From positions 124,001 to 188,000 of the forward strand of contig NZ_JAJIRO010000002.1 of NCBI RefSeq assembly GCF_025717535.1: a DNA stretch of 64,000 nt, read 5' to 3'. The notes below the pieces were generated by a model. That model saw nothing but the letters and a program-made list of their open reading frames with translations. It was not told the origin of the DNA and ran no database searches. The DNA is from Paucibacter sp. Y2R2-4 (lineage in GTDB: Bacteria > Pseudomonadota > Gammaproteobacteria > Burkholderiales > Burkholderiaceae_C). Position numbers and translations under genes: made by a program. Positions 52,167-60,051 of the stretch are shown in pieces (position 1 is the first letter of the stretch; every line of letters begins with the position of its first letter).

Positions 52167-54566
52167 ATGAATTCACATGCCTCGCCTATCCGCCGCTGGG
52201 TCAAGCGACTGTTCCTTGGCCTGGTGGCCCTACTGGTCTTATTGCTCTTGACGATTTGGCTCTTGATGCGCGCCAGCCTGCCGCAGTTGGACGGCAAGCT
52301 CACCCTGCCCGGCCTGCAAGCGCCACTGAGCCTGCAACGCGACTCACTAGGCACCGCCGTGCTGCAAGCTCAGACTCGGCCGGACCTGGCCCGAGGCATT
52401 GGCTATCTACACGCTCAAGAGCGTTTCTTTGAGATGGATCTGACGCGCCGCTCGGCGGCCGGCGAGTTGTCGGCCCTGTTTGGTGAAAAGGCCTTGCCGC
52501 GCGACAAAGGGCGTCGCCAGCACCGCTTGCGCGCCCGACTCAGCGAGCGCTTCAAACAACTGCCCCAGGTCGATCAAGACTTGCTGCAAGCCTATGCGGA
52601 CGGCGTCAACACCGGCTTGCAGACGCTGCGACTGCGCCCCTGGCAATACCTGATCCTGCAAGCCGAACCTCAGGCCTGGAGTCCGGTGGACTCGCTGCTG
52701 GTGGTGGGCGAGATGTTTTGGATGCTGCAAGGGCAGAGCTTCGAGACCGGCTTCGAACTCGCCCGCTTTCGCGAGCGCAGCGGCGATGCGCTTTTCAACT
52801 GGCTCAATCCGCGTGGCGGCAGCTGGGACGCGGCGCTGGACGGCAGCACCCTGCCCTCTGCGCCCTTGCCGAGCGCCGAGCAATTGGATCTGCGCACAAA
52901 GCCCGGCAGCTCACAAGCCATGAGGGCACCGCGCCCAGGCTTGAGCCTGAGCGATGAAGCCGGCCTGGTCGGCAGCAATAACTGGGCAGTGGCCGGCAGC
53001 CGCAGCAAGAATGGCCGCGCCATCCTGGCCGACGATATGCATCTGGGTCTGGGCGTACCCAGCATCTGGTACCGCGCCCAGTTTGAATTGAAGGTCCCCG
53101 AGAGTCGACGCCAACTACGCGCCGCAGGCCTGAGCCTGCCCGGCATGCCCGGCCTGGTGGTGGGCAGCAACGGCCATGTGGCCTGGGGCTTCACCAATGC
53201 CTATGGCCAGTGGTTTGACTGGATCAAGCTGCCGCAAGACCTGGCACCACTTCGCGCCAGCGGCCGGCTGCAAAGCCACCAGGAGCTGATCGCGGTGAAA
53301 GGCAAGGTCGCGCAAGCTTTGACGGTCGAAGAATTCGACGGCTCGCCGCTGCTGCGTGAACATGAAGGCCAGCACTATGCGCTGCGCTGGATTGCCCATC
53401 AGGCCGAGGCCTATAACCTCGAACTTGATCGGATGATGCAGGCCAAAGACATCAAACTAGCCTTGCACACGGCCGCGCTCTCAGGCATTCCGCACCAGAA
53501 CATATTGGTGGCCGATGCGCAGGGTCAGATCGGCTGGAGCTTGGCCGGCCGGATCTGGGCGCAGCGCTCGCTGGACAGCAGTTATGCCCGCTTTCAATCA
53601 ACGGATCTGCCCGCCGCCAGCTGGTTGGCGCCCAAGGACTATCCCAAGATCCTGAACCCCAAAGATGGCCTACTCTGGACCGCCAACAACCGCCAATTGG
53701 GCGGCGAACAAGCCGCCCTGATCGGCGACGGTGGCTTCGGCTTTGGCGCCCGCGCTCAGCAGATTCGTGACCGTCTGGCTGAGCAGCCGCTGCACGACCA
53801 AGCCAGCATTGCCGCCCTGCACTTTGATTATGAAGCGCGCTTCATCAAGAGCTGGAGCCAGCGCATCAGCCAAGTCACACAGGCCAGCCCGGCCCATGCC
53901 GAGGTGCAGCGCATCTTGCAGCAATGGAATGGCCGCGCCGACGCCGATCAGGTCGGCTACCGCCTGGCCCGCGCCGTGCGCCTGCGCATGCTCGACACGC
54001 TCTGGGCCGCATGGACCACGCCCCTCTTGGGCGCCCAGCAAGGTGACGAGAAACTGCGCTTCAAATGGCAGGCACATTTCGAGTACAGCGCGACTCAAGC
54101 GCTAGAGCAGCGCGCAGCGCATTTGCTGCCGGCGGGCTATGCCAGCTGGGACGCCTTGCTGCTCGCGCAGGTCGATGCGGCGGTGAAAGAGCTGACGCGT
54201 GAAGGCAAACAGCCGCTGACCCAAGCCACCTGGGGCCAGCACAACGCCAGCCGCATTCAGCATGTGATGTCCAAGGCGATCCCGCCGCTGTCATGGCTGC
54301 TGGACATGCCCTCGCTGCCGCAAAGCGGCGACTCGAATTTGCCGCATGTGGCTCACCCCGCCTTCGGCCAGTCGCAGCGCATGGTGGTCTCGCCCGGTCT
54401 GGAGGAAGAAGCTTTGATGGCCATGCCCGGCGGGCAAAGCGGCCACCCCCTCTCACCCTATTACGGCGCCGGCCATGCGGAATGGGCCGCAGGCAAGCCC
54501 ACCGCCTTGCTGGCTGGCCCGGCCCGCCATCAGTTGGACGCCAAGCCGGCCGACCCCGCCCGCTGA
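52167..54566 (+). CDS. Penicillin acylase family protein
   Basis: A 799-residue Ntn hydrolase precursor with a signal anchor (about residues 14-36). The alpha-chain region has DSLGTAVLQAQTRPDLARGIGYLHAQERFFEMDLTRR; self-cleavage is expected before Ser in AGLVGSNNWAVAGSRSKNGRAILADDMHLG, whose Ser becomes the nucleophile. The beta chain contains GLVVGSNGHVAWGFTN. Family members cleave beta-lactam side chains or acyl-homoserine lactones; the true substrate cannot be read from sequence. Confidence 0.93.
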   Translation: MNSHASPIRRWVKRLFLGLVALLVLLLLTIWLLMRASLPQLDGKLTLPGLQAPLSLQRDSLGTAVLQAQTRPDLARGIGYLHAQERFFEMDLTRRSAAGELSALFGEKALPRDKGRRQHRLRARLSERFKQLPQVDQDLLQAYADGVNTGLQTLRLRPWQYLILQAEPQAWSPVDSLLVVGEMFWMLQGQSFETGFELARFRERSGDALFNWLNPRGGSWDAALDGSTLPSAPLPSAEQLDLRTKPGSSQAMRAPRPGLSLSDEAGLVGSNNWAVAGSRSKNGRAILADDMHLGLGVPSIWYRAQFELKVPESRRQLRAAGLSLPGMPGLVVGSNGHVAWGFTNAYGQWFDWIKLPQDLAPLRASGRLQSHQELIAVKGKVAQALTVEEFDGSPLLREHEGQHYALRWIAHQAEAYNLELDRMMQAKDIKLALHTAALSGIPHQNILVADAQGQIGWSLAGRIWAQRSLDSSYARFQSTDLPAASWLAPKDYPKILNPKDGLLWTANNRQLGGEQAALIGDGGFGFGARAQQIRDRLAEQPLHDQASIAALHFDYEARFIKSWSQRISQVTQASPAHAEVQRILQQWNGRADADQVGYRLARAVRLRMLDTLWAAWTTPLLGAQQGDEKLRFKWQAHFEYSATQALEQRAAHLLPAGYASWDALLLAQVDAAVKELTREGKQPLTQATWGQHNASRIQHVMSKAIPPLSWLLDMPSLPQSGDSNLPHVAHPAFGQSQRMVVSPGLEEEALMAMPGGQSGHPLSPYYGAGHAEWAAGKPTALLAGPARHQLDAKPADPAR

Positions 54567-54600
54567 TTTGCGCGCGGCCGGCCAGCCCCTGGCCGCAGCC

Positions 54601-55026
54601 TCAAGACAGCTTGTAGCTCTGCAAATGGATGCTGGTCTCGGTCGCGCCTATGCCCTTGATCAGCCGCACCCGCTCCAGCACCTCGGCCAGTTCGCCCAAA
54701 GTGGCGGCGCGCAACTCGGCCAGCAAGTCCCAGCGGCCATTGGTGTCGAAGAGGCCAGACACGCCGGGCTCGCCCAGCAAGATGCTGATCACCTCGCGCG
54801 TCTTGTTGCCCTCCACCGCAATGCTGGTCCAGGCAGTGATTTCATTGGGCGTCACATCCGGTCGCAGCTTGACGGTGTAGCCCACGATTACACCGCTGTC
54901 TTCCAGCTTGGTGATGCGGTTGCTGACCGTGCCGCGCGAGACCTTCAACTTGTTGGCCAAGGTGGCCACGCTGGCGCGGGCATCCAGGCGCAAAAGCGCC
55001 ATCAGTTGTTGGTCCAAGCTGTCCAT
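54601..55026 (-). CDS. Lrp/AsnC family regulator
   Basis: A 141-residue regulator: an N-terminal helix-turn-helix (DQQLMALLRLDARASVATLANKLKVSRGTVSNRITKLEDSGVI) and a C-terminal RAM domain that binds amino acids. It is divergent from ornithine cyclodeaminase, so it probably senses ornithine or a related amino acid and controls that gene. The ATG at 55026 fits the family; the longer frame to 55155 would run through the regulatory region. Confidence 0.9.
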   Translation of the reverse strand: MDSLDQQLMALLRLDARASVATLANKLKVSRGTVSNRITKLEDSGVIVGYTVKLRPDVTPNEITAWTSIAVEGNKTREVISILLGEPGVSGLFDTNGRWDLLAELRAATLGELAEVLERVRLIKGIGATETSIHLQSYKLS

Positions 55027-55108
55027 GCGCGTCCGTTTCTGAGTTGACTTTGATCCAGGGCCAAGTCCTTGAGCGCCTGGGCGAGACTCGCCCAAACGCC
55101 AGTAGATT

Positions 55109-55144
55109 TTGCCATATTGGCAATTACTCCTGACGAAATGGCAA
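55109..55144. promoter_or_regulatory. Palindrome and half-site between lrp-like gene and ocd
   Basis: TTGCCA-TAT-TGGCAA (55109-55123) is a perfect 6-bp inverted repeat, and another TGGCAA half-site lies at 55139-55144, 21 bp after the first TGGCAA. Lrp-family regulators bind AT-centred palindromes in helical phase, so this is the best operator candidate for the divergent pair. Confidence 0.6.
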
Positions 55145-55232
55145 GTTTCTATCATTTATTGAGCACTTTTTGCTCTTCTCGCTAACAGCCGGCTTGGCAA
55201 GAATCTCCCCAACGAGAACAACGGAGACTTTC

Positions 55233-56294
55233 ATGACCACCTTGCTGACCACCCAAGACGTCGCCCACATCAGCCAAACACTCGGCCTCGCCGAGGTTTT
55301 CAAACGCATGGTGGGCTATTTGGAAGCCGACTATTTGCGCTGGGCCGAATTCGACAAATGCGCCCGTGTCGCCAGCCACTCCGAAGACGGCGTGATCGAG
55401 TTGATGCCCATCGCCGACGGCGAGCTCTACAGCTTCAAATACGTCAATGGCCACCCCAAGAACACCAAGTCGGGCCTGCCCACGGTGATGGCCGTTGGCC
55501 TGCTGGCCGAAGTGGCTACCGGCCGACCTGAGTTAGTCAGCGAGTTGACCTTGACCACCGCCATCCGCACCGCCGCTACTTCGGTGATGGCCGCCAAGGC
55601 CCTGGCCCGCAAGAACTCCCGCAGCATGGCCTTGATTGGCAATGGCGCGCAAAGCGAGTTCCAGGCCCTGGCCTTCCACTACCTGCTGGGCATTGAAGAT
55701 ATCCGCCTCTTCGACATCGAGCCCGCCGCCACCGCCAAGCTGCAACGCAATCTGGCAGGCATCCCGGGCTTGAAACTGATCCCCTGCCAAAGCACCGCCG
55801 AAGCGGTGCGCGGCGCCGACATCATTACCACGGTGACGGCCGACAAGACCAACGCCACCATCATCACGCCGGAGATGATTGAGCCCGGCATGCACATCAA
55901 CGGCGTCGGCGGAGACTGCCCCGGCAAGACCGAGATGCACCGCGGTGTGTTGGAGGCGTCCAAGGTCTTCGTCGAGTTCGAGCCGCAATCGCGCATCGAA
56001 GGCGATCTGCAGCAGATGCCGGCCGACTTTGCGGTCACCGAGTTCTGGCAAGTGCTCAAGGGCATCAGCCAAGGCCGCGAGAACGAACAAGACATCACCT
56101 TCTTCGACTCGGTCGGCTTTGCACTGGAAGATTTTTCGGCCCTGCGTTTGCTGCGCGACTGCGCCCGCGAACTGGGCCTGGGGCAAGACGTGGCCCTGAT
56201 CCCCTCGATGGCCGATCCCAAGGACTTGTTCGGTCAGCTGAGCAGTACACCGGCCGCGCCCGCGCAATTCACGATCAGCCGCCTGGCCGCCTGA
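55233..56294 (+). CDS. ocd: Ornithine cyclodeaminase
   Basis: A 353-residue enzyme converting L-ornithine to L-proline and ammonia with catalytic NAD. It closely follows the Pseudomonas enzyme: ARVASHSEDGVIELMPIADGELYSFKYVNGHP contains substrate Arg and Lys; RTAATSVMAAKALAR and the NAD-binding IGNGAQSEFQALAFH follow; VGGDCPGKTEMH carries the catalytic Asp. The ATG at 55233 follows CGGAGA. Divergently transcribed from an Lrp-type regulator, consistent with amino-acid induced catabolism. Confidence 0.95.
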   Translation: MTTLLTTQDVAHISQTLGLAEVFKRMVGYLEADYLRWAEFDKCARVASHSEDGVIELMPIADGELYSFKYVNGHPKNTKSGLPTVMAVGLLAEVATGRPELVSELTLTTAIRTAATSVMAAKALARKNSRSMALIGNGAQSEFQALAFHYLLGIEDIRLFDIEPAATAKLQRNLAGIPGLKLIPCQSTAEAVRGADIITTVTADKTNATIITPEMIEPGMHINGVGGDCPGKTEMHRGVLEASKVFVEFEPQSRIEGDLQQMPADFAVTEFWQVLKGISQGRENEQDITFFDSVGFALEDFSALRLLRDCARELGLGQDVALIPSMADPKDLFGQLSSTPAAPAQFTISRLAA

Positions 56295-56303
56295 AGCTCA
56301 CAG

Positions 56304-56351
56304 CGGAGCGCTGCGCTTCGCTGAAAACGGAGTACTGCGCTTCGCTCAAAG
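56304..56351. repeat. Two-copy 24-bp tandem repeat
   Basis: CGGAG-CG-CTGCGCTTCGCT-GAAAA (56304-56327) is followed by CGGAG-TA-CTGCGCTTCGCT-CAAAG (56328-56351). The second copy runs into the stop codon of the TPR gene on the minus strand. It is an extragenic repeat-like element between convergent genes; no T tract. Confidence 0.6.
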
Positions 56352-57566
56352 CGCCCAGCCCGAGTCGGCCGAATTGCCACCTCGGCTTTGGCGCCTTTGC
56401 TCGCGCAAGCTGCGGATCACCTCATCGAGCCGGGCGCGATCGGCCTCGGCCAAGGCCGCCACGATGCGTGCGCTGAGTTGCGGCAGATCGGCTTGCACCG
56501 CCTGTGCCGCCTGGTCGCGCCGTGTTTGCCTGGCGGCCATGCCCTGGGCCGCCATCTTGGCCAGATCCTCTTGCGACGAGGCCTTGTACAAGCGTTCCAG
56601 CGCTTGGTAGGTGGGCATGGCCACCACATCGCGCACACGGATTTCGCCCGGCTCAAACACCCGCACCAGCAGATCCAAGGCGGCAGGGGTGTCGCCCTGG
56701 GTTTCGGCCATCAGGGCCAACTCCAGCAAGACCGGCCGACGCACTGCATGCCAACCGGCCGACTCCGCCTTGCTCAAGGCGGCCAAGAAGGCCCCGCGCG
56801 CTAACTGCAAGCGCCCACAGCGCCGATGCCAACGGGCCAGATTGGCGCGCCACATATAAGTGATGTACTCGCCAGCCAGGGCTGGCACCAAGCTGTCGGC
56901 CTCATCCGCAAAACTGTCCACCTTGTGCAGAATCGCCAAGGCCATGGGCGCCTGCCCCGCCTCTTGGTACATATCGTGCAGGCTGCAACTCAGGTGCACC
57001 GCATTGGAGAAACGCCGCAGTCGCTCATGGACGGGGCTGTGCTGATCCATATAGCCTAGCGCCTCGAACATGAATCGTTCGGCCGAGGTTCCGTCGCCCA
57101 TGAAGAAATACGTCGTTGCCGCGCGCTCCAAGGCTTGCGAGGCCAACAGTCGATCTTTCAACAAAAGGCTGTCTTGTATGGCCACTTGCGCCGCGCGCAA
57201 GGCCTGCTCCGGCATGCCGAATTGGGTGTGCGCAAAAGCCAGCTGACTCATCAACAAAGCGCGCTGGCTGGAAGGCTGATCCAAGGAAACCAGGTCCAGC
57301 ATCTTGGTGCACTCACGCAAGACCTCGTCAAACCGGTCCCATTGAATGAGGCCGCTGATGCTCAACAGTCGGACGCGGAACTCCAGCTCGCGCAAACCCG
57401 CGTCATTGGGGAGCTCCAAGCTCTGAATGGCCGCCAGCAAGCGCTGAATGGCCTCAAAGCCCGCTTCCAGGCTGCCGGCCTGAATCAGCTCTTGCGCCGC
57501 AAGGCATTGGGACTCCAGGCCTGGCAGGGCCGCTGCCACTTTGGCATTTGCGCTCAATGCACCCAT
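56346..57566 (-). CDS. TPR-like helical repeat protein of unknown function
   Basis: A 406-residue soluble protein made of helical repeats, e.g. ALLMSQLAFAHTQFGMPEQALRAAQVAI, ASQALERAATTYFFMGDGTSAERFM, LARWHRRCGRLQLARGAFLAAL and RPVLLELALMAETQGDTPAALDLLV. There is no signal peptide and no catalytic domain. It resembles the TPR sensor part of GGDEF proteins such as the one at 7432-9096, without the enzyme. The ATG at 57566 follows AAGAAGGA. Located 38 bp after the periplasmic binding-protein gene, likely cotranscribed with it. Confidence 0.72.
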   Translation of the reverse strand: MGALSANAKVAAALPGLESQCLAAQELIQAGSLEAGFEAIQRLLAAIQSLELPNDAGLRELEFRVRLLSISGLIQWDRFDEVLRECTKMLDLVSLDQPSSQRALLMSQLAFAHTQFGMPEQALRAAQVAIQDSLLLKDRLLASQALERAATTYFFMGDGTSAERFMFEALGYMDQHSPVHERLRRFSNAVHLSCSLHDMYQEAGQAPMALAILHKVDSFADEADSLVPALAGEYITYMWRANLARWHRRCGRLQLARGAFLAALSKAESAGWHAVRRPVLLELALMAETQGDTPAALDLLVRVFEPGEIRVRDVVAMPTYQALERLYKASSQEDLAKMAAQGMAARQTRRDQAAQAVQADLPQLSARIVAALAEADRARLDEVIRSLREQRRQSRGGNSADSGWAL

Positions 57567-57604
57567 CGTCGACGTCCTTCTTGGATTTCTACCGCAACTA
57601 TCCC

Positions 57605-58387
57605 TCAATCTTCAAAGTACTGCCGTCGAAGTTTTGCATACCGCCCATCGCGCTTGAGCGTGTCCAAAGCCGATTGCAGGCGCTGCCGGACCAGCGGATC
57701 GCCATTCGGGTGCAAGCCGTACCAGTAAGCCAAGCGCGTGTCCAACTCATGCACCTGGGTCAGCGACGCATAGGGCAGCTTGTGCTGGCGCAAATGCCAG
57801 GCGGCCGCCCAGTCGAGGATCACCAGATAGTCCATGCGACTGGCCAGCAATTTACGCAGATTGCTGGCGTCGTCTTGGGCCCATTCAATCTCTTCCTCGG
57901 ACTTGAGTCCGAGCGCCAACAATTGCTTGCCCGAGGCCGATTCCCGCACCACGCCCAAGCGACTGCCTTGCAATTGATTCAAACCCGTGAAGGCCAGATC
58001 GCGGCGCTTGCTTAAGCGGTAAATGACGATGCGGCGTTCGCTGATCGGGCCCACCCATTGGTACTGGGCCTCACGCTCCGGCAATCGAGCCAAGGAGAAG
58101 AGCACCGAGTCGCGCATCTCTGCCGCGGCGCGCACCGCACGCACCCAGGGTTGCACTTCCACATCGAGTTTGACTTGAGCCTCGCGGGCCATCAGGCGCA
58201 AGAGATCGACGCTGAATCCGGCCGGCCCGGCCTCGCCCGAGTAATTCAGGGGCGGCAGGTTTTCGGTCAGGCCGCGCAGCACTGAAGCTGTGGCCGACGA
58301 AGCGCCGGCAACCGCTGCTTCAGCAGCAGGACCAGCCGGCAGCAGCGCACCCAAGAACAGGCCGTTCAATTCGCGCCGCGTCAGCAT
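57605..58387 (-). CDS. Periplasmic amino-acid-type substrate-binding protein
   Basis: A 260-residue SBP_bac_3-type protein. The N terminus LTRRELNGLFLGALLPAG is a signal with a twin-arginine-like motif. Family features include LTENLPPLNYSGEAGPAGFSVDLLRLMA, LFSLARLPEREAQYQWVGPI and LGVVRESASGKQLLA. No permease or ATPase gene adjoins it, so it may be an orphan that senses rather than imports a ligand. The TPR gene follows 38 bp downstream. Confidence 0.85.
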   Translation of the reverse strand: MLTRRELNGLFLGALLPAGPAAEAAVAGASSATASVLRGLTENLPPLNYSGEAGPAGFSVDLLRLMAREAQVKLDVEVQPWVRAVRAAAEMRDSVLFSLARLPEREAQYQWVGPISERRIVIYRLSKRRDLAFTGLNQLQGSRLGVVRESASGKQLLALGLKSEEEIEWAQDDASNLRKLLASRMDYLVILDWAAAWHLRQHKLPYASLTQVHELDTRLAYWYGLHPNGDPLVRQRLQSALDTLKRDGRYAKLRRQYFED

Positions 58388-58458
58388 CCAAGAATCTCCA
58401 CCAAGCCTGGGCCAAGAGTCAGTGTATGCCGGCAGTCTGACTTCAATATTTCAGGCCT

Positions 58459-58902
58459 TCAGGCCGCCTCAAATGCCGAACGAACTCGCGCATCCAGTTC
58501 TTCCAAACTGAGAGGCAGCCGCTCGCGCGCCGGGCTTTGCAGGCTGCGCAGGGGCGCACCCCAAATGGGGTTGGGGAAATGGCTGTCCCAATCGAAACGG
58601 GCAACCACATGCCAATGCAGATGCGGCACCACATTGCCCAGGGTGGCCAGATTGATCTTGGTGGGCTGCAAAGCCTCTCGCAACACGCGCTCGATGAGCG
58701 CCACCGCCTCCATGCAGGCCAGCCGATCGACCGCGCTGAGATCGCTGAACTCGGCCACATGCGATTGCCAAATCAGGCGATAAAAGGCGGGGAAATTCTC
58801 ATCCTCGACCCGCACGATGCGCCACTTCGGCGTGTGCAAAATCTCCAGCCCGCCCGGCTCCTGGCACAAGGGACAGGAAGAACTAGACAAAGGTGAACTC
58901 AT
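58459..58902 (-). CDS. HIT family protein
   Basis: A 147-residue nucleotide hydrolase/transferase-like protein. The histidine triad appears as HLHWHVVARF, with the upstream NLATLGNVVPHLHWH region typical of the group. A CPLC motif near the N terminus plus a downstream histidine could form a structural zinc site. The function is likely hydrolysis of dinucleotide polyphosphates or adenylated substrates. Confidence 0.9.
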   Translation of the reverse strand: MSSPLSSSSCPLCQEPGGLEILHTPKWRIVRVEDENFPAFYRLIWQSHVAEFSDLSAVDRLACMEAVALIERVLREALQPTKINLATLGNVVPHLHWHVVARFDWDSHFPNPIWGAPLRSLQSPARERLPLSLEELDARVRSAFEAA

Positions 58903-58964
58903 TTCAAGTCGAGGGCGTGGCTAAGATGCGCCGACTGTAACAAGCCCCCAAGAGAAAGCGCCGC

Positions 58965-59978
58965 ATGAGTCAGCCCACGCCCAAGACCTTTGAGTCGTGC
59001 ACACCAGGCCGGCGCTTTGCCCTGCTCGGCCTGGCCTTGAGCACGTGGAGCTTCGGCGGCTTCAGCCACGCCCAGACTGAGGCCTGGCCCAGCAAGCCGA
59101 TCAAATGGGTGGTGGCCTATCCCGCTGGCGGCGGCTCCGACTTTCTGGCCCGCCAAATCGCCCCACAGTTGGGCAAGCAACTCGGCCAGACCCTCATCAT
59201 CGACAACCGCCCCGGTGCTGCCGGCATCATCGGCAGCGACGCGGTGGCCAAGGCCCCGCCCGATGGCTACACCCTGCTCAGTGGCGACAACGGGGTGATG
59301 GTCTTCAATTCGGCGCTGTACAAAAAACTGCCCTATGCGCCCAGTGACTTTGCGCCGGTGGGCTTGATGGCGCGCTTTCCGCTGATCCTGACGGTCAACC
59401 CACAGTCTGGTTTCAGCGACGCCAAGCAATGGCTGCAAGCCGTCAAGGCCAATCCCGGCAAGTACAGCTATGCCTCGGCCGGCATCGGCAGCCCGCACCA
59501 CCTGGCCATGGAGATGATCAAAGAGAAGACGCAGAGCTTCATCGTCCATGTGCCCTATCGCGGTACGGCCTTTGCCGTGCAAGACCTGATGAGCGGCGTC
59601 GTGCCCATGGCCATCTTGGACTGCGCCGCCGGCTTGCCGCAGATCCGCGCCGGCAAGCTGCGCGCCTTGGCCGTCTTGAGCACACAGCGTTTAAAGCAAC
59701 TGCCCGAGGTACCCACTTTTGAAGAACTGGGGCTGAAGGGGCTTGAAGTCTCCGCATGGCAAGGGCTGTTCCTGCCCAAGAGCACACCCGAGGCCATCGT
59801 CAAGCGAATGAGCAGCGAGATGCAAAAAGCCCTGGCCCAGCCCGAGCTGAAAGCCAGGCTGGAAGACTTTGGTCTGGAAGTCAGCGCGAGCGACGGCCCC
59901 GCACTGGCCCGCTGGATTCAGCAGGAAACCCAGTCCTGGCACGCCCTGATCAAAAACCGAAATTTGTCAGCCGACTGA
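58965..59978 (+). CDS. Bug family tripartite tricarboxylate transporter binding protein
   Basis: A 337-residue periplasmic binding protein with a signal peptide ending near SHAQT. Family motifs are all present: WPSKPIKWVVAYPAGGGSDFLARQIAPQL, VIDNRPGAAGIIGSDAVAKAPPDGYTLL, HVPYRGTAFAVQDLMSGVVPM and LPEVPTFEELGLKGLEVSAWQGLFLPK. Bug proteins are highly expanded in Burkholderiales and often lack adjacent permease genes, as here. The ligand is probably a carboxylate but is not identifiable. Confidence 0.93.
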   Translation: MSQPTPKTFESCTPGRRFALLGLALSTWSFGGFSHAQTEAWPSKPIKWVVAYPAGGGSDFLARQIAPQLGKQLGQTLIIDNRPGAAGIIGSDAVAKAPPDGYTLLSGDNGVMVFNSALYKKLPYAPSDFAPVGLMARFPLILTVNPQSGFSDAKQWLQAVKANPGKYSYASAGIGSPHHLAMEMIKEKTQSFIVHVPYRGTAFAVQDLMSGVVPMAILDCAAGLPQIRAGKLRALAVLSTQRLKQLPEVPTFEELGLKGLEVSAWQGLFLPKSTPEAIVKRMSSEMQKALAQPELKARLEDFGLEVSASDGPALARWIQQETQSWHALIKNRNLSAD

Positions 59979-59990
59979 GGGCGCAAAAAC

Positions 59991-60033
59991 GCCATATAGC
60001 GCCATATAGCGCCATACAGCGCCATACAACGCC
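59991..60033. repeat. 10-bp tandem repeat, four copies
   Basis: GCCATATAGC, GCCATATAGC, GCCATACAGC, GCCATACAAC and a partial GCC. The period is about one helical turn. It lies between the convergent Bug and oxidoreductase genes; no coding potential. Confidence 0.8.
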
Positions 60034-60051
60034 TTCCGTGACTCGCCCGGC

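Noticed and set aside
59991-60033. Possible CRISPR-like array
   Set aside because: Units are 10 bp with no spacers; a simple tandem repeat.
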